The notes: generated from the sequence alone by a model not told the origin. A stretch of 64,000 nt of DNA from Chrysogorgia sp. JL179-B06 (GCA_035772405.1 JAYKKM010000262.1:388501-452500); one strand, 5' to 3'; counted from the stretch's first letter, positions 1 to 10,707 are shown. A program made the numbers and translations.

Positions 1-2479
1 GCCGGATAGTTGACTGCTTGGTGCTCACTGCCATTTTACCGCTTATCTATAAGTGCCCGCGCCTTTCATCCCACCTGGCACGTTTTGCGTAGGATGTACT
101 CCGCACTCCTTACTATAACTTCGAACTGTTAAATATTTTCCTATTGTAGATCGCTTGTTTTCCTTACCTCGAGTATGATTGGTTGTTGTCTCCTCGGTTC
201 GTGGGCCCCGGGTTCTAGGGTTTTCTTCTGCTCACTCCCCCCCCTGATATCCTAGTTTTCCCCCGGTTATGCCTTGTGTGCGAGTTCGTATAGACCGTCG
301 TGGGGGTCTTCCCTCCCAGGAGTTTCGCTTTGTGCTATTACTTCGTTCTGCAATGTATTATTGTTTACGCTGACCATGGCGTCAACGACCCACCCCTCGC
401 GGGCGGTTCTTGTTCTAAGCTGGCCCCAGCCCCCATGAGTGCTCTCTGTTTGTATTGGTAATGACTTACCCCTGGTGTACTTAAACTTACAATCACTTTC
501 ATACGAACACACCTTCGTTGTCCGCCATGCATGCAAGTTTCCGATTTCCCCACAATAATCAGGTGCTGTCCATTATCAGGTGCTGTCCATTTTTGTGCAT
601 TTTTGTGCGATCCATGCTTCAACATAATTTGTGTTATTTTAATTGTCAGTTTTTGATGTGCCGCGCGGCACTTGATGTGTCTCAGCTTGCCATTGCCTAT
701 GCCCCTGATGTGTCTCTGGTTACACTTGCTGCTACGCTGGACTGGTGTCTAATTGCTGCTGCACTTCGCGTGTATTCAGGTTCCAATTGCTGCTGTGCCT
801 GTCCTGCCTTATACGTTCAATTGCCACCACACCAACCTTGTCCCCAGGGTCTTACCTCCGCTACCCAGGGTCTTACCTCCGCTACCCAGGGTCTTACCTC
901 CGCTACCCAGGGTCTTACCTCCGCTACCCAGGGTCTTACCTCCGCTACCCTGGATTTTACCTTCGCTGCCAATTGTCATGCTGTGTCTCGAGTTACAATT
1001 GCTGCTACGCCGGATGTTTCTCGGGCTCTAACTGCTGCTGCTGCACTTCGCGTGTTTCAGGTTCAAATTGCTGCTGCGCCTGTCCTAGCTGCCTTAGGTT
1101 AAATTTGCCACCACACCTGATGCGTCTCCAGGTTCCAAGTGCTACAACACCTGACCAATTGCAATGCTACACCTGATGTGTCTCAAGTTACATTTGCCGC
1201 CGTGCCAATTGCCATGCCACACCTGATGTGTCTCGAGTTACAATTGCTGCTACGACGCTTGTGTCCCGGGCTCTAACTGCTGCTGCTGTTCTTCGCGTGT
1301 TTCAGGTTCAAATTGGTGCGCCTGTCCTGCCTTAGGTTAAATTTGCCACCACACCTGATGCGTCTCGAGGTTCCAAGTGCTACGACACCTGACCAATTGC
1401 CATGCGACACCTGATGTGTCTCATGTTACATTTGCCGCCGCCCCTGGGGGGTTTTAGCTGCTGCTGCTTCGTATGTGTATCTCAGGTTGCAGTCGCTGCT
1501 GCTGTGTCTCGGATTATAATTGCCAATGCACCTCCTGGGACTCAGATACATTTGCTGCGACACCTCATTTGTTTCAGATTACAATTGCCATGGCGCCTGG
1601 TCTGTCTCAAGTTACAAAAGGTTGCGGCCCTGATGTGTCTCACGTAGTTTGAGGTTCTTTTACGCGTCCTGTCGCTCGGTAGCAACATGGTGTTTGGTCA
1701 ACAATCTCATCAGCTGCACGTTCCGGACGTCTGAGCTCATGCACTTTCTGCAAAGTCTTACCCGCATGGCCGGTCTGCACCATGTTCTTTCACCGCGCTT
1801 CGCACGCCCGGTAGAGTAACTGCGCTGCTGACGCTTTATTTCACTTTCGGATGCTGGAATACTGCTGCTCGACCACGACAGGTTCCGGACGCTTTGCTAT
1901 ACAGCTTTCTGGTTACCTTCGGATAACGACCTTAAATCGTAGGCCCGCAGAACCCCTATCATTGGGCTTCTAGCTTGTTGGGGGTAGTCCGTTCACCTAA
2001 ACGAGTGATAAATCTAAAACAAAAACTTCGGGTCAGTGAGTTTGCTTGTTCGGACAACTTCGTCGCATCTGGTACATCAACATCTGCAGGATTACACCAG
2101 GAAACGCGTCAGGGACTTACGGTGGAGGAGAACGAATATCGATGGGAAGAATCGCTGGACCAACGACCAAGTGTGTTCATGAGGTGATGGAGCCAGCCAA
2201 ACCGAGAAAGTTACCTCACACCCCTCTGCAATAGAATGGACCGGGGCCAGCTAATGGCGATCTGGTGATGAGCATCGGAGATGACAATAACGCAAAAGGG
2301 CGGCGACCAAGCAGATAGGCTGGCTAGACCGACCTGCAAGTACTATACAACCTCGATGGAATGGGGCAGGCTTTGATATCTTCCAGAAGAGCCGTGAGTG
2401 ACCACAGGGGTGGGAAAACGCCTTTGGGCAGGTTTCGTGCCTCGAATCCCTTCTCCAGCTTAGCTGGAGGGTGGCGTTG
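1..2479. repeat. GC-richer low-complexity block with degenerate tandem repeats
   Basis: This stretch is visibly richer in G and C than the AT-rich DNA after 4727. From about 640 to 1640 it is built of degenerate repeats of a phrase around GTTACAATTGCTGCT and CCTGATGTGTCTC. At about 842-947 there are five near-perfect copies of a 21-bp unit (CCAGGGTCTTACCTCCGCTAC). Because 21 is a multiple of three, long open frames run through it in all three forward frames, so the open frames here are not evidence for protein. Between 1650 and 2479 I see no tandem structure and no recognisable gene. I read the whole as part of a large non-coding repeat or mobile element. Confidence 0.5.
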
Positions 2480-2757
2480 GAGAGGGTAATTCTCGGCAAC
2501 ATTGTAACAAGTTAGTTGGGTAGTTTAGGCGCGCCTGGGGTTGCTCTACCTATGAGACCGCTCCCGTCTTTGTGGATCTCTGGGTCCTGTAAACTGTTCC
2601 TCAGCTATTAGCGTAAAACCCTCTCCGACAGAGCTACACCCTCCAAAGAATGAATTGGTTCAGGACACTGCCCAATTAGGTGCGGTTCCATACAGCGTAT
2701 GGTCAGGAATCGCGGGGCTATCGGGGTGCTATCGCAGACTCTTGCATGAATGTTAAA
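2480..2757 (+). repeat. 278-bp direct repeat, copy 1 (possible terminal repeat)
   Basis: It begins at GAGAGGGTAATTCTCGGCAA and ends at GCATGAATGTTAA. It is nearly identical to 4451-4727 in the same orientation, differing by only a few bases. The two copies are about 1.97 kb apart. The purine run GGAGAGGG at the left edge resembles a polypurine tract. However, I see no primer binding site after this copy, no TG...CA ends and no matching target duplication, so an LTR identity is only a possibility. A 1.97-kb segmental duplication is the alternative. Confidence 0.7.
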
Positions 2758-3060
2758 TGCATTTATGCAATAAAAATAATTAACATCATGCAAAGTAAGT
2801 GTGCTGCCGGTCTTGTGGTCCCTTGGGGCCATATATAGATATTCAGGGTGTATGCACTGAATGCCTTACGTCAATGCAAAACTCGTGGCATCTGACGGTC
2901 CTCCACTTCAGGGCTTATTCGTGCGCTGTTCGTCGTACACGATACTTCGTTCCCTCCCACCCAACCCTCATCTAACATAGCTTAGTATTGTGCTCCCGTG
3001 CTTCGGACTGTGCTACTTTGCTTTCATTCATCTGTTGCTTGCTGGCTAGCTGCTAGTGTG

Positions 3061-3500
3061 GGTCCGTACTGGGCAACGTCGCCGTACAGTCGTTGGGGGA
3101 CTGTATTTGTGCCCCCTGCTGTTGCTCAGTCGTGTGGGGGGTCCTCTGTGTCCGTACTGGGCAACGTCGCCATACAGTCGTTGGGGGATTGTATTTGTGC
3201 TCCCTGCTGTTGCTCAGTCGTGTGGGGGGTCCTCTGGGTCTGTACTGGGCAACACCGCCGTACAGTCGTTGGGGGACTCTATTTGTGCTCCCTGCTGTTG
3301 CTCAGTCGTGTGGGGGGTCATCCGGGTCCGTACTGGACAACACCGCCGTACAGTCGTTGGGGGACTCTATTTGTGCTCCCTGCTGTTGCTCAGTCGTGTG
3401 GGGGGTCATCCGGGTCCGTACTGGGCAACGTCGCCGTACAGTCGTTGGGGGACTCTATTTGTGCTCCCTGCTGTTGCTCAGTCGTGTGGGGGGTCATCCG
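3061..3500 (+). repeat. 88-bp tandem repeat, five copies
   Basis: Five head-to-tail copies of an 88-bp unit start near 3063, 3151, 3239, 3327 and 3415, as shown by the repeated phrase TCCGTACTGGGCAAC. They differ at a handful of positions (cgtcgcc/caccgcc, tcctct/tcatcc). Open frames cross this array in several frames. I treat them as by-products of repeat structure, not genes. Confidence 0.9.
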
Positions 3501-3539
3501 GTTCAACTGCTGCTAGCGCTTGTGCGGGTCCGTATATTC

Positions 3540-4200
3540 TGCAACGTTGCTTATCGTTCAGCCGTTGGGGGACTGTATTTGCGCCATGTCTTTGCTTGCA
3601 TATTGTCGGCAGCTGCCAGTATTTGCTTTCGTCTGCGGGCTACCTTATTTTATGTTTGTCTCCTGTGCTGCTGCATGTGTTTGCTCCATCGCACCAGTAA
3701 TCTGGTTCGCTGCTTAGCTACTATTTTCATGTTAGTGTGTCTACAATCGCGCCAGTACATCTGGTTTATTCCCCGGCTATTCTGGGTGACTTCCTTTGTG
3801 TTTGTCTCCTGTTCTGCTGTATGTGTTGTCTATGTATCCATTAACATTAGTGTACCGTCGCGCCAGTGCATCTGGTCCGCTGTTTTGGCTACTATTTTAA
3901 TGTTAGTGTGTGTACCATCGCGCCAGTACATCTGGTTTGTTCCCCGGCTATTCTGGGTGACTTAATTTAATTTATGTTTGTCTCCTGTTCTGTTGCGCAT
4001 GTGTTTACTGTGTATAAAGTAATATTGCTGCTCGGCTACTCCGGGTGATATTTTACTGTTAGTGTGTACAATCGCGCCAGTAGAACTGGTCTGCTCCCCA
4101 GCTATACTGGGTGATAACTAAAATGCTTGTTTGTCTCCTGTTCTGCTGCATGTGTTTACTGTGTGCAATCTCTTTTGTTGTTCCTTAAACTTAAATGTCG
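3540..4200 (+). repeat. Degenerate long-period repeats between the direct repeats
   Basis: Phrases such as ATCGCGCCAGTACATCTGG, CCCCGGCTATTCTGGGTGAC and TTTGTCTCCTGTTCTGCTG recur three or four times at irregular spacing of roughly 100 to 170 bp. No start codon, domain or splice signal ties this to a gene. Together with the 88-bp array it fills the interval between the two 278-bp direct repeats. Confidence 0.6.
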
Positions 4201-4450
4201 TCTGTTCTTGTGCATGTTCGCAGCTATATTCTCTTCACAGCAATGCTCCTAAGGCAATCCTCCATAGGAGATGTCCCAGTCATCTCCATCCTCTAGCTTG
4301 ATGTGGCTCTGGTTTGGGATCAAACTTCAAGGTCGGGCCTTGTTTGGTTCCCTGCAGGCATTGTGCAGGCGGTGGGCTGTAGTAGGGGTAATTTGTTATT
4401 ATACGGTAAGTGTTTTTCTCCACTTTATGTGTGACAGTAGTTCTGGTCAG

Positions 4451-4727
4451 GAGAGGGTAATTCTCGGCAACATTGTAACAAGTTAGTTGGGGAGTTTAGG
4501 CGCGCCTGGGGCTGCTCTACCTATGAGACCGCTCCCGTCTTTGTGGATCTCTGGGTCCTGTAAACTGTTCCTCAGCTATTAGCATAAAACCCTCTCCGAC
4601 AGAGCTACACCCTCCAAAGAATGAATTGGTTCAGGACACTGCCCAATTAGGTGCGGTTCCATACAGCGTATGGTCAGGAATCGCGGGGCTATCGGGGTGC
4701 TATCGCAGACTCTTGCATGAATGTTAA
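4451..4727 (+). repeat. 278-bp direct repeat, copy 2, ending the GC-rich block
   Basis: This is the second copy of the repeat at 2480-2757. Immediately after its last shared base (GAATGTTAA) the sequence switches to AT-rich DNA, the 3' flank of the ROCO gene. The sharp composition change makes this the likely edge of an inserted or amplified block. Confidence 0.7.
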
Positions 4728-4839
4728 CAAATAATAACATGTTCACATTTTAGATTTAGTGCAATAATTTTCAAATAATATATATTTCTTCTATCATTCC
4801 CACCAATTGGCAAGATGAGTAAACTTGCTTACTCTACAT

Positions 4840-4856
4840 CTAAGCAAATACAATGC
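4840..4856 (-). CDS. Candidate terminal exon of the ROCO gene (spliced C-terminus)
   Basis: On the minus strand a pyrimidine-rich acceptor (CTCTTTTTGACAG) precedes 17 bases that complete the phase-1 codon left by the candidate exon at 4998-5045. The result is a five-residue tail (GIVFA) and a TAG stop. Phase agreement is the only support. A reader without this splice would stop at 5419. Confidence 0.25.
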
Positions 4857-4997
4857 CTGTCAAAAAGAGCTAACACATTTTTATTATTTGATCATTTGAG
4901 ATAAGAAATATGATGTTTTCATGGGAGTTCCTGAGTGAAACCAGAACTATCAAATATATGCATGATGTAACCTTAACATAATAATAGATGTATATAC

Positions 4998-5045
4998 CTG
5001 TACTTGTACTGATGCCTTTGTTTTTCTGAAACTCTTTAACAACCT
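4998..5045 (-). CDS. Candidate 48-bp internal exon of the ROCO gene
   Basis: On the minus strand a 48-base segment lies between an acceptor (TATATTTAACAG) and a donor (ACAG|GTATAT). It starts and ends in phase 1, the phase left by the donor-like CCAG|GTAATA at 5448/5447 in the main exon. The joined frame stays open and adds a short lysine- and serine-rich stretch (VVKEFQKNKGISTST). The inferred intron, 5046-5447, is strongly AT-rich, typical of introns. This is a prediction from splice signals and phase only. RNA data would decide it. Confidence 0.35.
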
Positions 5046-5418
5046 CTGTTAAATATAAAGAATATTCAAAATGAATATTATTCAATTTTTTGAAATTTTT
5101 AAATCAAGAGTATGGTAAGTAATTAAAAAAATCTAATTAAAAAAATAAAAATATATAAAAATAAAAAAATAAAAAAATAAATATTCAAAACAACAATTCG
5201 AACATTTTTTGGTCTCGGCATGATTGAAATGTATTACAGGATTGACCACTGATCTATTTAGGCATGATATTTTCAAATGTGAACTGGCACAGTTAAATTA
5301 GCTTGTGCTATAAATCAGATCATCTCCTCCTAAAAATAAAATGTTCTTTCTCCCCTCGGAATAGATAAATCTGTGCACGAGATATTAGAAAACACAGAAA
5401 AGAGTGTTTATGTGAACA

Positions 5419-8400
5419 TCAAAACTTTAACAATACAAGACTATTACCTGGATGAGGGATGACTAATGTGCTGTCCACTATAACGTGAATAGATTGACCA
5501 GTGTTTTTACAACGAGGTAGCTTTCTGTTGCTGTCAGGCACTTTCAAAAGTTGCTCAAAGTCCATCCTGTAATGACACTTATTACATTCAGGGCATTTAT
5601 TATAAATTCCATAGCGGAGTTCAGGCCACAATTCTTGTACCATATCTGCAAAGATCTGGTGAAGACTGAGAACAACCATCCATAAGGTGTTTATTTGGCC
5701 ACTTGTCCTTGCAGTTAATTCAATCTTGTATTTTGATTTGGTGATGCAGAATTTTACTTCTTCTAGCCCTTCTGAATTACTTCCAAAGAATCCGTCTTTC
5801 CAGTGAATTCTGTAGTCGGAACAATGGTGGGAACGTACCATTTGCCGCTCAAAGAGACCAATGGGAGGAGTACTGAGAAATTTGTATTCACAACTTCTTT
5901 CAATCTCATCTTTTGTCGCAGTTGTTGGCCATAAAGCTTTAATATGAGCAGGAGGAGTTGGAGACATAAGTGCTGGGATGAGTATGTAGTTCTTGTCATT
6001 TACTTTTCCTTCAAAAGTAGCTTCTTTCTCTGTGACTTTATAACCAACATCAAAATGAAAAAGTAAGGCAACAAGCTTCTTAACGTCGTTAACATCAGGA
6101 ACAATATCGAACCAAATGCATCGCAAAAGAGACTCTGAAAGAAGACCTTTCTCCATCAAATCACGCTTTTCGTCATTAAAATCTGTATCCACCATGTCAC
6201 AACATTTGAATTCTTCTCTGAACTGCAGGTGAGATTCCAAATCGTGGTGGACAACCTCTTTAACCAACATGATAAGCCTCTGGGGATCCGGAAAGATAAA
6301 ATCTCTGAGCTGTTTCACATGTTTAAAATGTAAAATCTTACCTAGTTTAACTAGGTAAAGAAGGACAGCATTCAAAGTCTCTTTTTTATCCACAGCTTCA
6401 TTGAACGTTTCAAGATTTTGACATAACCACTTTACAAGTTCATCATATGTTAGGTAATTGGTCAAGTTAATTTTCTTTCTCAAGGTAGGTAATAACTTCT
6501 CAATTTCAACCCATAAAAGTGGGAGAGTGGTTTGCAGATGCGGGAACAAATCTGAGTTATTTCCAGTCCGGACAAGTTCCTGGCTTAAGTTACTGACTAG
6601 TAGATCATTATAATCATCATCGTCATCAACATACTGATTTCCTGCACTTGTAACAACTATACAAGTCTCTCCATTAGACTGTTCTATTTTCACATCTGAT
6701 GTGCGAAGAATTTCTTTTTCCTCGTCTGATGAGACTATTTCCTCGTCAGATGAGACTTTTTCCTCGTCTGGTGAGACTTCTTCCTTGTCTGATGAGACTT
6801 CTTCCTCGTCTGATGAGACTTCTTCCTCGTCTGATGAGACTTCTTCCTTGTGTGATGTGAGAATAATTTCTTTAGGGAGGACTGGTCGTACTGCTGCCAG
6901 TGAGCTAAGCTTCTCCTTTCTACAGGTATTGGAGGAGTCGTTTTCATCCAAATTCTCTAAATCCGATTTTATGGAATCCACATCCAGTTTTTCCTGTTTG
7001 ATAATTTTTTCTAACATGTGTTCACACCTGTCGTTTACGACGCTTATATCTTTCACAAGGTCAGATTTTGTTGCAGCAACCATTATAACAGGCCTTCGAA
7101 CAATGCTCTTTAACTCGTCAATCCACTTGCCAGCATTTTCATCATACGATTCATCAGTTGTTTCATATTTTGACACGTCCACAGCCAAAAGAAACAAAGA
7201 GTGTTTTTCAAAAAAGTAATGACTTACACTCTGGTATTCCATGTGACCGCCAAAATCCCAGATTTCTAATTCGAGATCTTCATTCTCAGGATCTGGATAC
7301 CACTTTCTGATCTCAATACCTTCAGTTCTCTCATCTTTGCGCGTCGGTCTTGACTCTCCCATCAATAAACCGTTAACAAGACTCGTTTTTCCAGCACCAG
7401 AATTCCCGATCACCAGCACTCTAAGTCGTTTAGAGTGAGCTTCACCAAACTTAGCGATGCTTTTAAAATAATTTAAAATACTTCTACCATCGTTGCAGAT
7501 GACTTGTGGTGGCTTCTCCAGCTCATTACCTGCGAGGTTGAAATTCACGCCCCTTTCTATTAAGTTGGCAACACATTCGGGAAATTCTTTTAGGTCATTG
7601 TAACGCATATCACAATTTCTGAGACCAATGTTATTCTGGAGACCCCCTGGAACTTTCTTCAGGCCACAGTCACTCATATCCAGATGTTTTAAGTTCGCTA
7701 ATGAAGGAATTGAAAATGACTGCTGACCAAGTTCACTATTGCCCTGAAGGTTCAGAACTTCTAAATTAACACAATGTTCAAGACCCCCTGGAAGTTTCTT
7801 CAGGCGACAGAGACTCATATTCAGATGTTTTAAGTTCCTTAACGAAGGAATTGAAAATGACTGCTGACCAAGTTCTCTGTTCCTGCCAAGATGTAAACTT
7901 TCTAAATTGGTGAGTTTTTCTAGACCTACTGGATACTTGTTCAGGAAACAATGGACAATGACAAGTCGCTTAAGTTTCACAAGTTTGTCAAGTGATAATA
8001 ATTGATTCTGAAAATTATTGTAATATAATTCAAGTACCTCCAGGTCTTCCATCGCTGTTATGGCCAAAGGTAAGACCTTTAGTCCGCAATTGTATAACAT
8101 GACTTTTCGTAGTTTTAATTTATCGCTCAGTTCGAAATCGTCACCTATCGGATCATCAAAGATAAATAATTCTTGAAGATTGTTTAGTTGATCCATTCCG
8201 GTTGGTAAAATCTTCTTCCCCTTAGCACATAACAAGAATCTTTGAAGGTTATTCATACCTTCGAGAGATATTGTGTTGCATTGTGATGTTTTATCAAGCT
8301 TGGTTAAGTTGTCGTAGGACGTTTTCAGAGTAATGTTCTGAAAATAAATTTCTGGAAAATCTTTCTCATCAGGAAATAAACGATAATATCCAACATTTAC

Positions 8401-8844
8401 AGATAACGTGTCATCACTCGCAATTACTAATTCTTCCACATCAGATACCGTGGTTCTGTCAAGTCCATCTAGACTACCACATTCGTAATTTCTCAAAACT
8501 AGACGCCGCAATTTCCGTTTGCATGCAGCAATTACTCCAACCACATTTACAGTATTGCATCGCACGTCTAGGCCAATGAGACCAAGTTCATCAGTCTTGA
8601 TTTCACAAGATTTGTTATTATTATCAACGAAAACGTTAATTGATAGTTGAGGACCCAAATTATCGACGATAGATTGCAGAAATTCGGGAACATCTTCATG
8701 ATAAAGTAGGATTGTTTTGATTTGCGGATGATTTAAAAGTTCTGGAGGAATGCATGTTTTCAGAAAACTGGCCTTTCTTAAATCAATCTCATTGCCACGA
8801 GCACGACATTCGACTCCATTAATAGTAAAAGTACTGCTACTCAT
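5419..8844 (-). CDS. LRR-Roc-COR (ROCO family) GTPase, 1141 codons
   Basis: ROCO proteins are cytoplasmic multidomain GTPases (LRRK and MFHAS1 are relatives) in which leucine-rich repeats bind partners and the Roc-COR pair acts as a GTP switch. Residues 1-165 match nothing I know. LRRs of the LxxLxxLxLxxN type fill about 175-460, including a near-duplicated pair built on QQSFSIPSL. Roc follows: P-loop GNSGAGKT at about 480-487, switch II DFGGHMEY from D530, and TKSD at 592-595. An acidic insert of seven-residue repeats (EEVSSDE type) occupies about 665-710, an unusual place between Roc and COR. COR runs from about 770 to 1000, and a CxxCxxCH cluster lies near 1070. No kinase, death or ankyrin domain is visible. 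The start is the first ATG after an in-frame stop at 8884-8886. A donor-like CCAG|GTAATA just before the stop suggests that the last ten codons may be intron read-through. Confidence 0.9.
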   Translation of the reverse strand: MSSSTFTINGVECRARGNEIDLRKASFLKTCIPPELLNHPQIKTILLYHEDVPEFLQSIVDNLGPQLSINVFVDNNNKSCEIKTDELGLIGLDVRCNTVNVVGVIAACKRKLRRLVLRNYECGSLDGLDRTTVSDVEELVIASDDTLSVNVGYYRLFPDEKDFPEIYFQNITLKTSYDNLTKLDKTSQCNTISLEGMNNLQRFLLCAKGKKILPTGMDQLNNLQELFIFDDPIGDDFELSDKLKLRKVMLYNCGLKVLPLAITAMEDLEVLELYYNNFQNQLLSLDKLVKLKRLVIVHCFLNKYPVGLEKLTNLESLHLGRNRELGQQSFSIPSLRNLKHLNMSLCRLKKLPGGLEHCVNLEVLNLQGNSELGQQSFSIPSLANLKHLDMSDCGLKKVPGGLQNNIGLRNCDMRYNDLKEFPECVANLIERGVNFNLAGNELEKPPQVICNDGRSILNYFKSIAKFGEAHSKRLRVLVIGNSGAGKTSLVNGLLMGESRPTRKDERTEGIEIRKWYPDPENEDLELEIWDFGGHMEYQSVSHYFFEKHSLFLLAVDVSKYETTDESYDENAGKWIDELKSIVRRPVIMVAATKSDLVKDISVVNDRCEHMLEKIIKQEKLDVDSIKSDLENLDENDSSNTCRKEKLSSLAAVRPVLPKEIILTSHKEEVSSDEEEVSSDEEEVSSDKEEVSPDEEKVSSDEEIVSSDEEKEILRTSDVKIEQSNGETCIVVTSAGNQYVDDDDDYNDLLVSNLSQELVRTGNNSDLFPHLQTTLPLLWVEIEKLLPTLRKKINLTNYLTYDELVKWLCQNLETFNEAVDKKETLNAVLLYLVKLGKILHFKHVKQLRDFIFPDPQRLIMLVKEVVHHDLESHLQFREEFKCCDMVDTDFNDEKRDLMEKGLLSESLLRCIWFDIVPDVNDVKKLVALLFHFDVGYKVTEKEATFEGKVNDKNYILIPALMSPTPPAHIKALWPTTATKDEIERSCEYKFLSTPPIGLFERQMVRSHHCSDYRIHWKDGFFGSNSEGLEEVKFCITKSKYKIELTARTSGQINTLWMVVLSLHQIFADMVQELWPELRYGIYNKCPECNKCHYRMDFEQLLKVPDSNRKLPRCKNTGQSIHVIVDSTLVIPHPGNSLVLLKF
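6717..6852 (-). repeat. 21-bp tandem repeat inside the ROCO coding sequence
   Basis: Six to seven copies of a 21-base unit (plus-strand CTTCTTCCTCGTCTGATGAGA with variants) encode the acidic serine-rich repeat between Roc and COR. The unit length keeps the frame, so copy number can change without breaking the gene. The serines in SSDEE contexts resemble casein-kinase-2 sites; that is inference. Confidence 0.85.
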
Positions 8845-8886
8845 GTCACAACGTTGTTGCTTCTTTTCATGTAATGGTCGTTGTCA

Positions 8887-9480
8887 GAACATTGGAGTGG
8901 GACATCAAGGAGTGATTTAACCTGTGAATTAAAACCATGTATGTAAATGTGCATGTTTGTCAAAGTTGTAAACCCAGAAAATTTAGGAATTTATGAGTTC
9001 AATTGCCATTATCCATGGTTCAATTCTGGCTGTTACCATCGCCCCGGGGTGTAGAATGTTGTTCATCATCCACATTCAAAATGACCAGAGATGGAGTAAT
9101 ACCCAAACACAGTGCATTATTGGGAGCAATTCTAGAATACCCGGCCACTTTTCAAACCGCATTTAAAGGAAGAAATAGAAACCAGATTGCTCTAAAATCT
9201 CTTTAAATATAATGTCGAAGGTTTATATTGTGTGTACTTGTTGATAGTTATCAAATTAAATGGGGTTTTAAAGTAGAACGAAGCAATTGTTACTAACTGT
9301 CAACAGATGCAAATAGCGAAAGTGGACAGGTATTCTAGAATTTAGCACATTATTGGGGAAAAGATGGCATTGAAAAATACCTACAAATTTGAAATTTAAG
9401 GGCTGAATTTTAAATTGCAGTTGTGAACGTGGTGAGAATTTCTTTACAGTTGTAATTGTCATTGTTGTCCCAGGGGTAAA
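8887..9480. other. Upstream flank of the ROCO gene, no gene seen
   Basis: AT-rich DNA with a few short open frames that have no recognisable motif. The ROCO promoter should lie in the first part, but I see no convincing TATA box or other element. Confidence 0.4.
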
Positions 9481-9483
9481 TAC

Positions 9484-9590
9484 AGCCGAGGTTAGGGTTA
9501 CAATGAAGTCAAAGATGGAGGTTAGGGTTAGGAAGACACATACTTATGCCGGGGGTTAGGGTTAGGAAAACAGTTAAGGGAAGGTTAGGA
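9484..9590 (+). repeat. Interstitial TTAGGG-like motifs in a dispersed repeat
   Basis: Several GGTTAGGGTTAGG phrases are interspersed with other sequence. Related copies with the complementary CCCTAACCC phrase occur at about 33715-33835 and within the MITE at 42277-42572, next to the shared phrase CAACACAACAAAGATCCTAA (and a diverged form near 49950). The motif is therefore part of a mobile repeat, not a telomere end. Confidence 0.6.
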
Positions 9591-9837
9591 TTGTTGTTGT
9601 GTTGGGGTACTAGAATACTACAATTTATAACTATTGTAATTCAGGGCCATTGCACAATTGCTTCGCGTGGTAGCGAAGGCTCTCGGAACGAGATTAATCA
9701 GTCAACAAATCAGGTGATAGCTTCACTGATGGAAGCACCTTGTGGTTTGTGATGTAAATATTTATGTTAATTTAATGGTGAAAATCAAAAACTCCTGCAG
9801 AATCTCCTGTAGAAGTTAATATTATTCTATTTAGGGG

Positions 9838-9945
9838 TGCTTCGGATTTAGTATCTGGCCGGATAGTGGATAATCTCACTATCTGGTATCTGGCTGGATA
9901 TTTTCTACTATCCGGCCGGATACCAGATAATTTGTTTTTTGACAG
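9838..9945. repeat. Cluster of palindromic GGCCGGAT motifs
   Basis: TATCTGGCCGGATA-like palindromes occur four times in about 100 bases; a diverged pair (ATCCGGCAGAAT, TCTGGCCGGATTG) lies near 16022-16060, beyond the satellite. They may be remnants of terminal or subterminal motifs of a DNA transposon. No target duplication was found. Confidence 0.4.
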
Positions 9946-10075
9946 TTTTCCAAGGTTGTGTTAATTCAAATATAATAAAAATAGACATCAATACAACAAA
10001 ACAGCAATATAATTGAGCTTGTTTACTGTTCCATGCAGTGTTAGTTGGTTATGGTTAACTACCTGTATCTTCTTA

Positions 10076-10707
10076 GGGGGTGATTACATGGGCCGGGCTG
10101 GCCCGGTTAACTGGGCTAGCTCGGTTAACTGGGTTCTAGCCCGCGTCTTATATAAATCGCATATTTTTTCAACATTTCGATTACATGGCAAGCGGGCTAG
10201 CCCTGTTTGCCGGGATCACGGTTATCGCAACCGGGCTAGCCCGGATGAAATTGCTCATGTAATCGTTTCATCTCGGTAAAGCGGGCTGAAAACTGTTTGA
10301 TGTATGCCGATACTCGTTTGTTTATTAGACGATCTGATCAAATAAGACTAAAAGGAACTTATTATAGATCAAAACATTGTTTTTGTGTTTCGTGGTTTTT
10401 ATCACGGCTTATTTTCTTGCTACAACAGTGAACCATTGTTTTTATTGACAATACTTATAAATAATTCCATCGACATAACAACAGCGCAAAACTGCGGAAA
10501 AGGTAATGTAACTCTGTGCAAATGAAGCGATATTTGTCAATTTATTATTTGATTATTGTGAATTTTGGGCTGTAATTGTTGACGTCAACTCAAAACTTAT
10601 CCCGGCTTACCGTGCCAGCCCGCTCCATGTAATAGCAATTTAAAACTCATCCCAGCTTACCGGGCTAGCCCTTTAACCGAGTCAGCCCAGTCCATGTAAT
10701 CACCCCC
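10076..10707. mobile_element. TTA-flanked MITE (PIF/Harbinger-like), 632 bp
   Basis: Terminal inverted repeats begin GGGGGTGATTACATGG and end CCATGTAATCACCCCC, flanked by TTA at 10073-10075 and 10708-10710. A 3-bp TTA duplication with G-rich ends is the habit of PIF/Harbinger elements. The inner sequence repeats GGGCTAGCCCGG-type blocks and internal GATTACATGG copies in both orientations. No transposase is encoded, so it is non-autonomous. Confidence 0.8.

Noticed and set aside
518..1176. Three overlapping open frames up to 194 codons
   Set aside because: Openness in all three frames follows from 21-bp and degenerate tandem repeats; no domain or splice context.
2998..3965. Open frames up to 290 codons across the 88-bp array
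   Set aside because: All three forward frames are open through repeats; codon content is unlike a protein and there is no homology that I recognise.
2480..4727. Firm LTR retrotransposon call
   Set aside because: No TG/CA ends, primer site, gag-pol coding or target duplication; only direct repeats and a purine run are seen.
9484..9590. Telomere end
   Set aside because: TTAGGG words are few and interrupted, and the same text travels with dispersed repeats at 33.7 and 42.4 kb.
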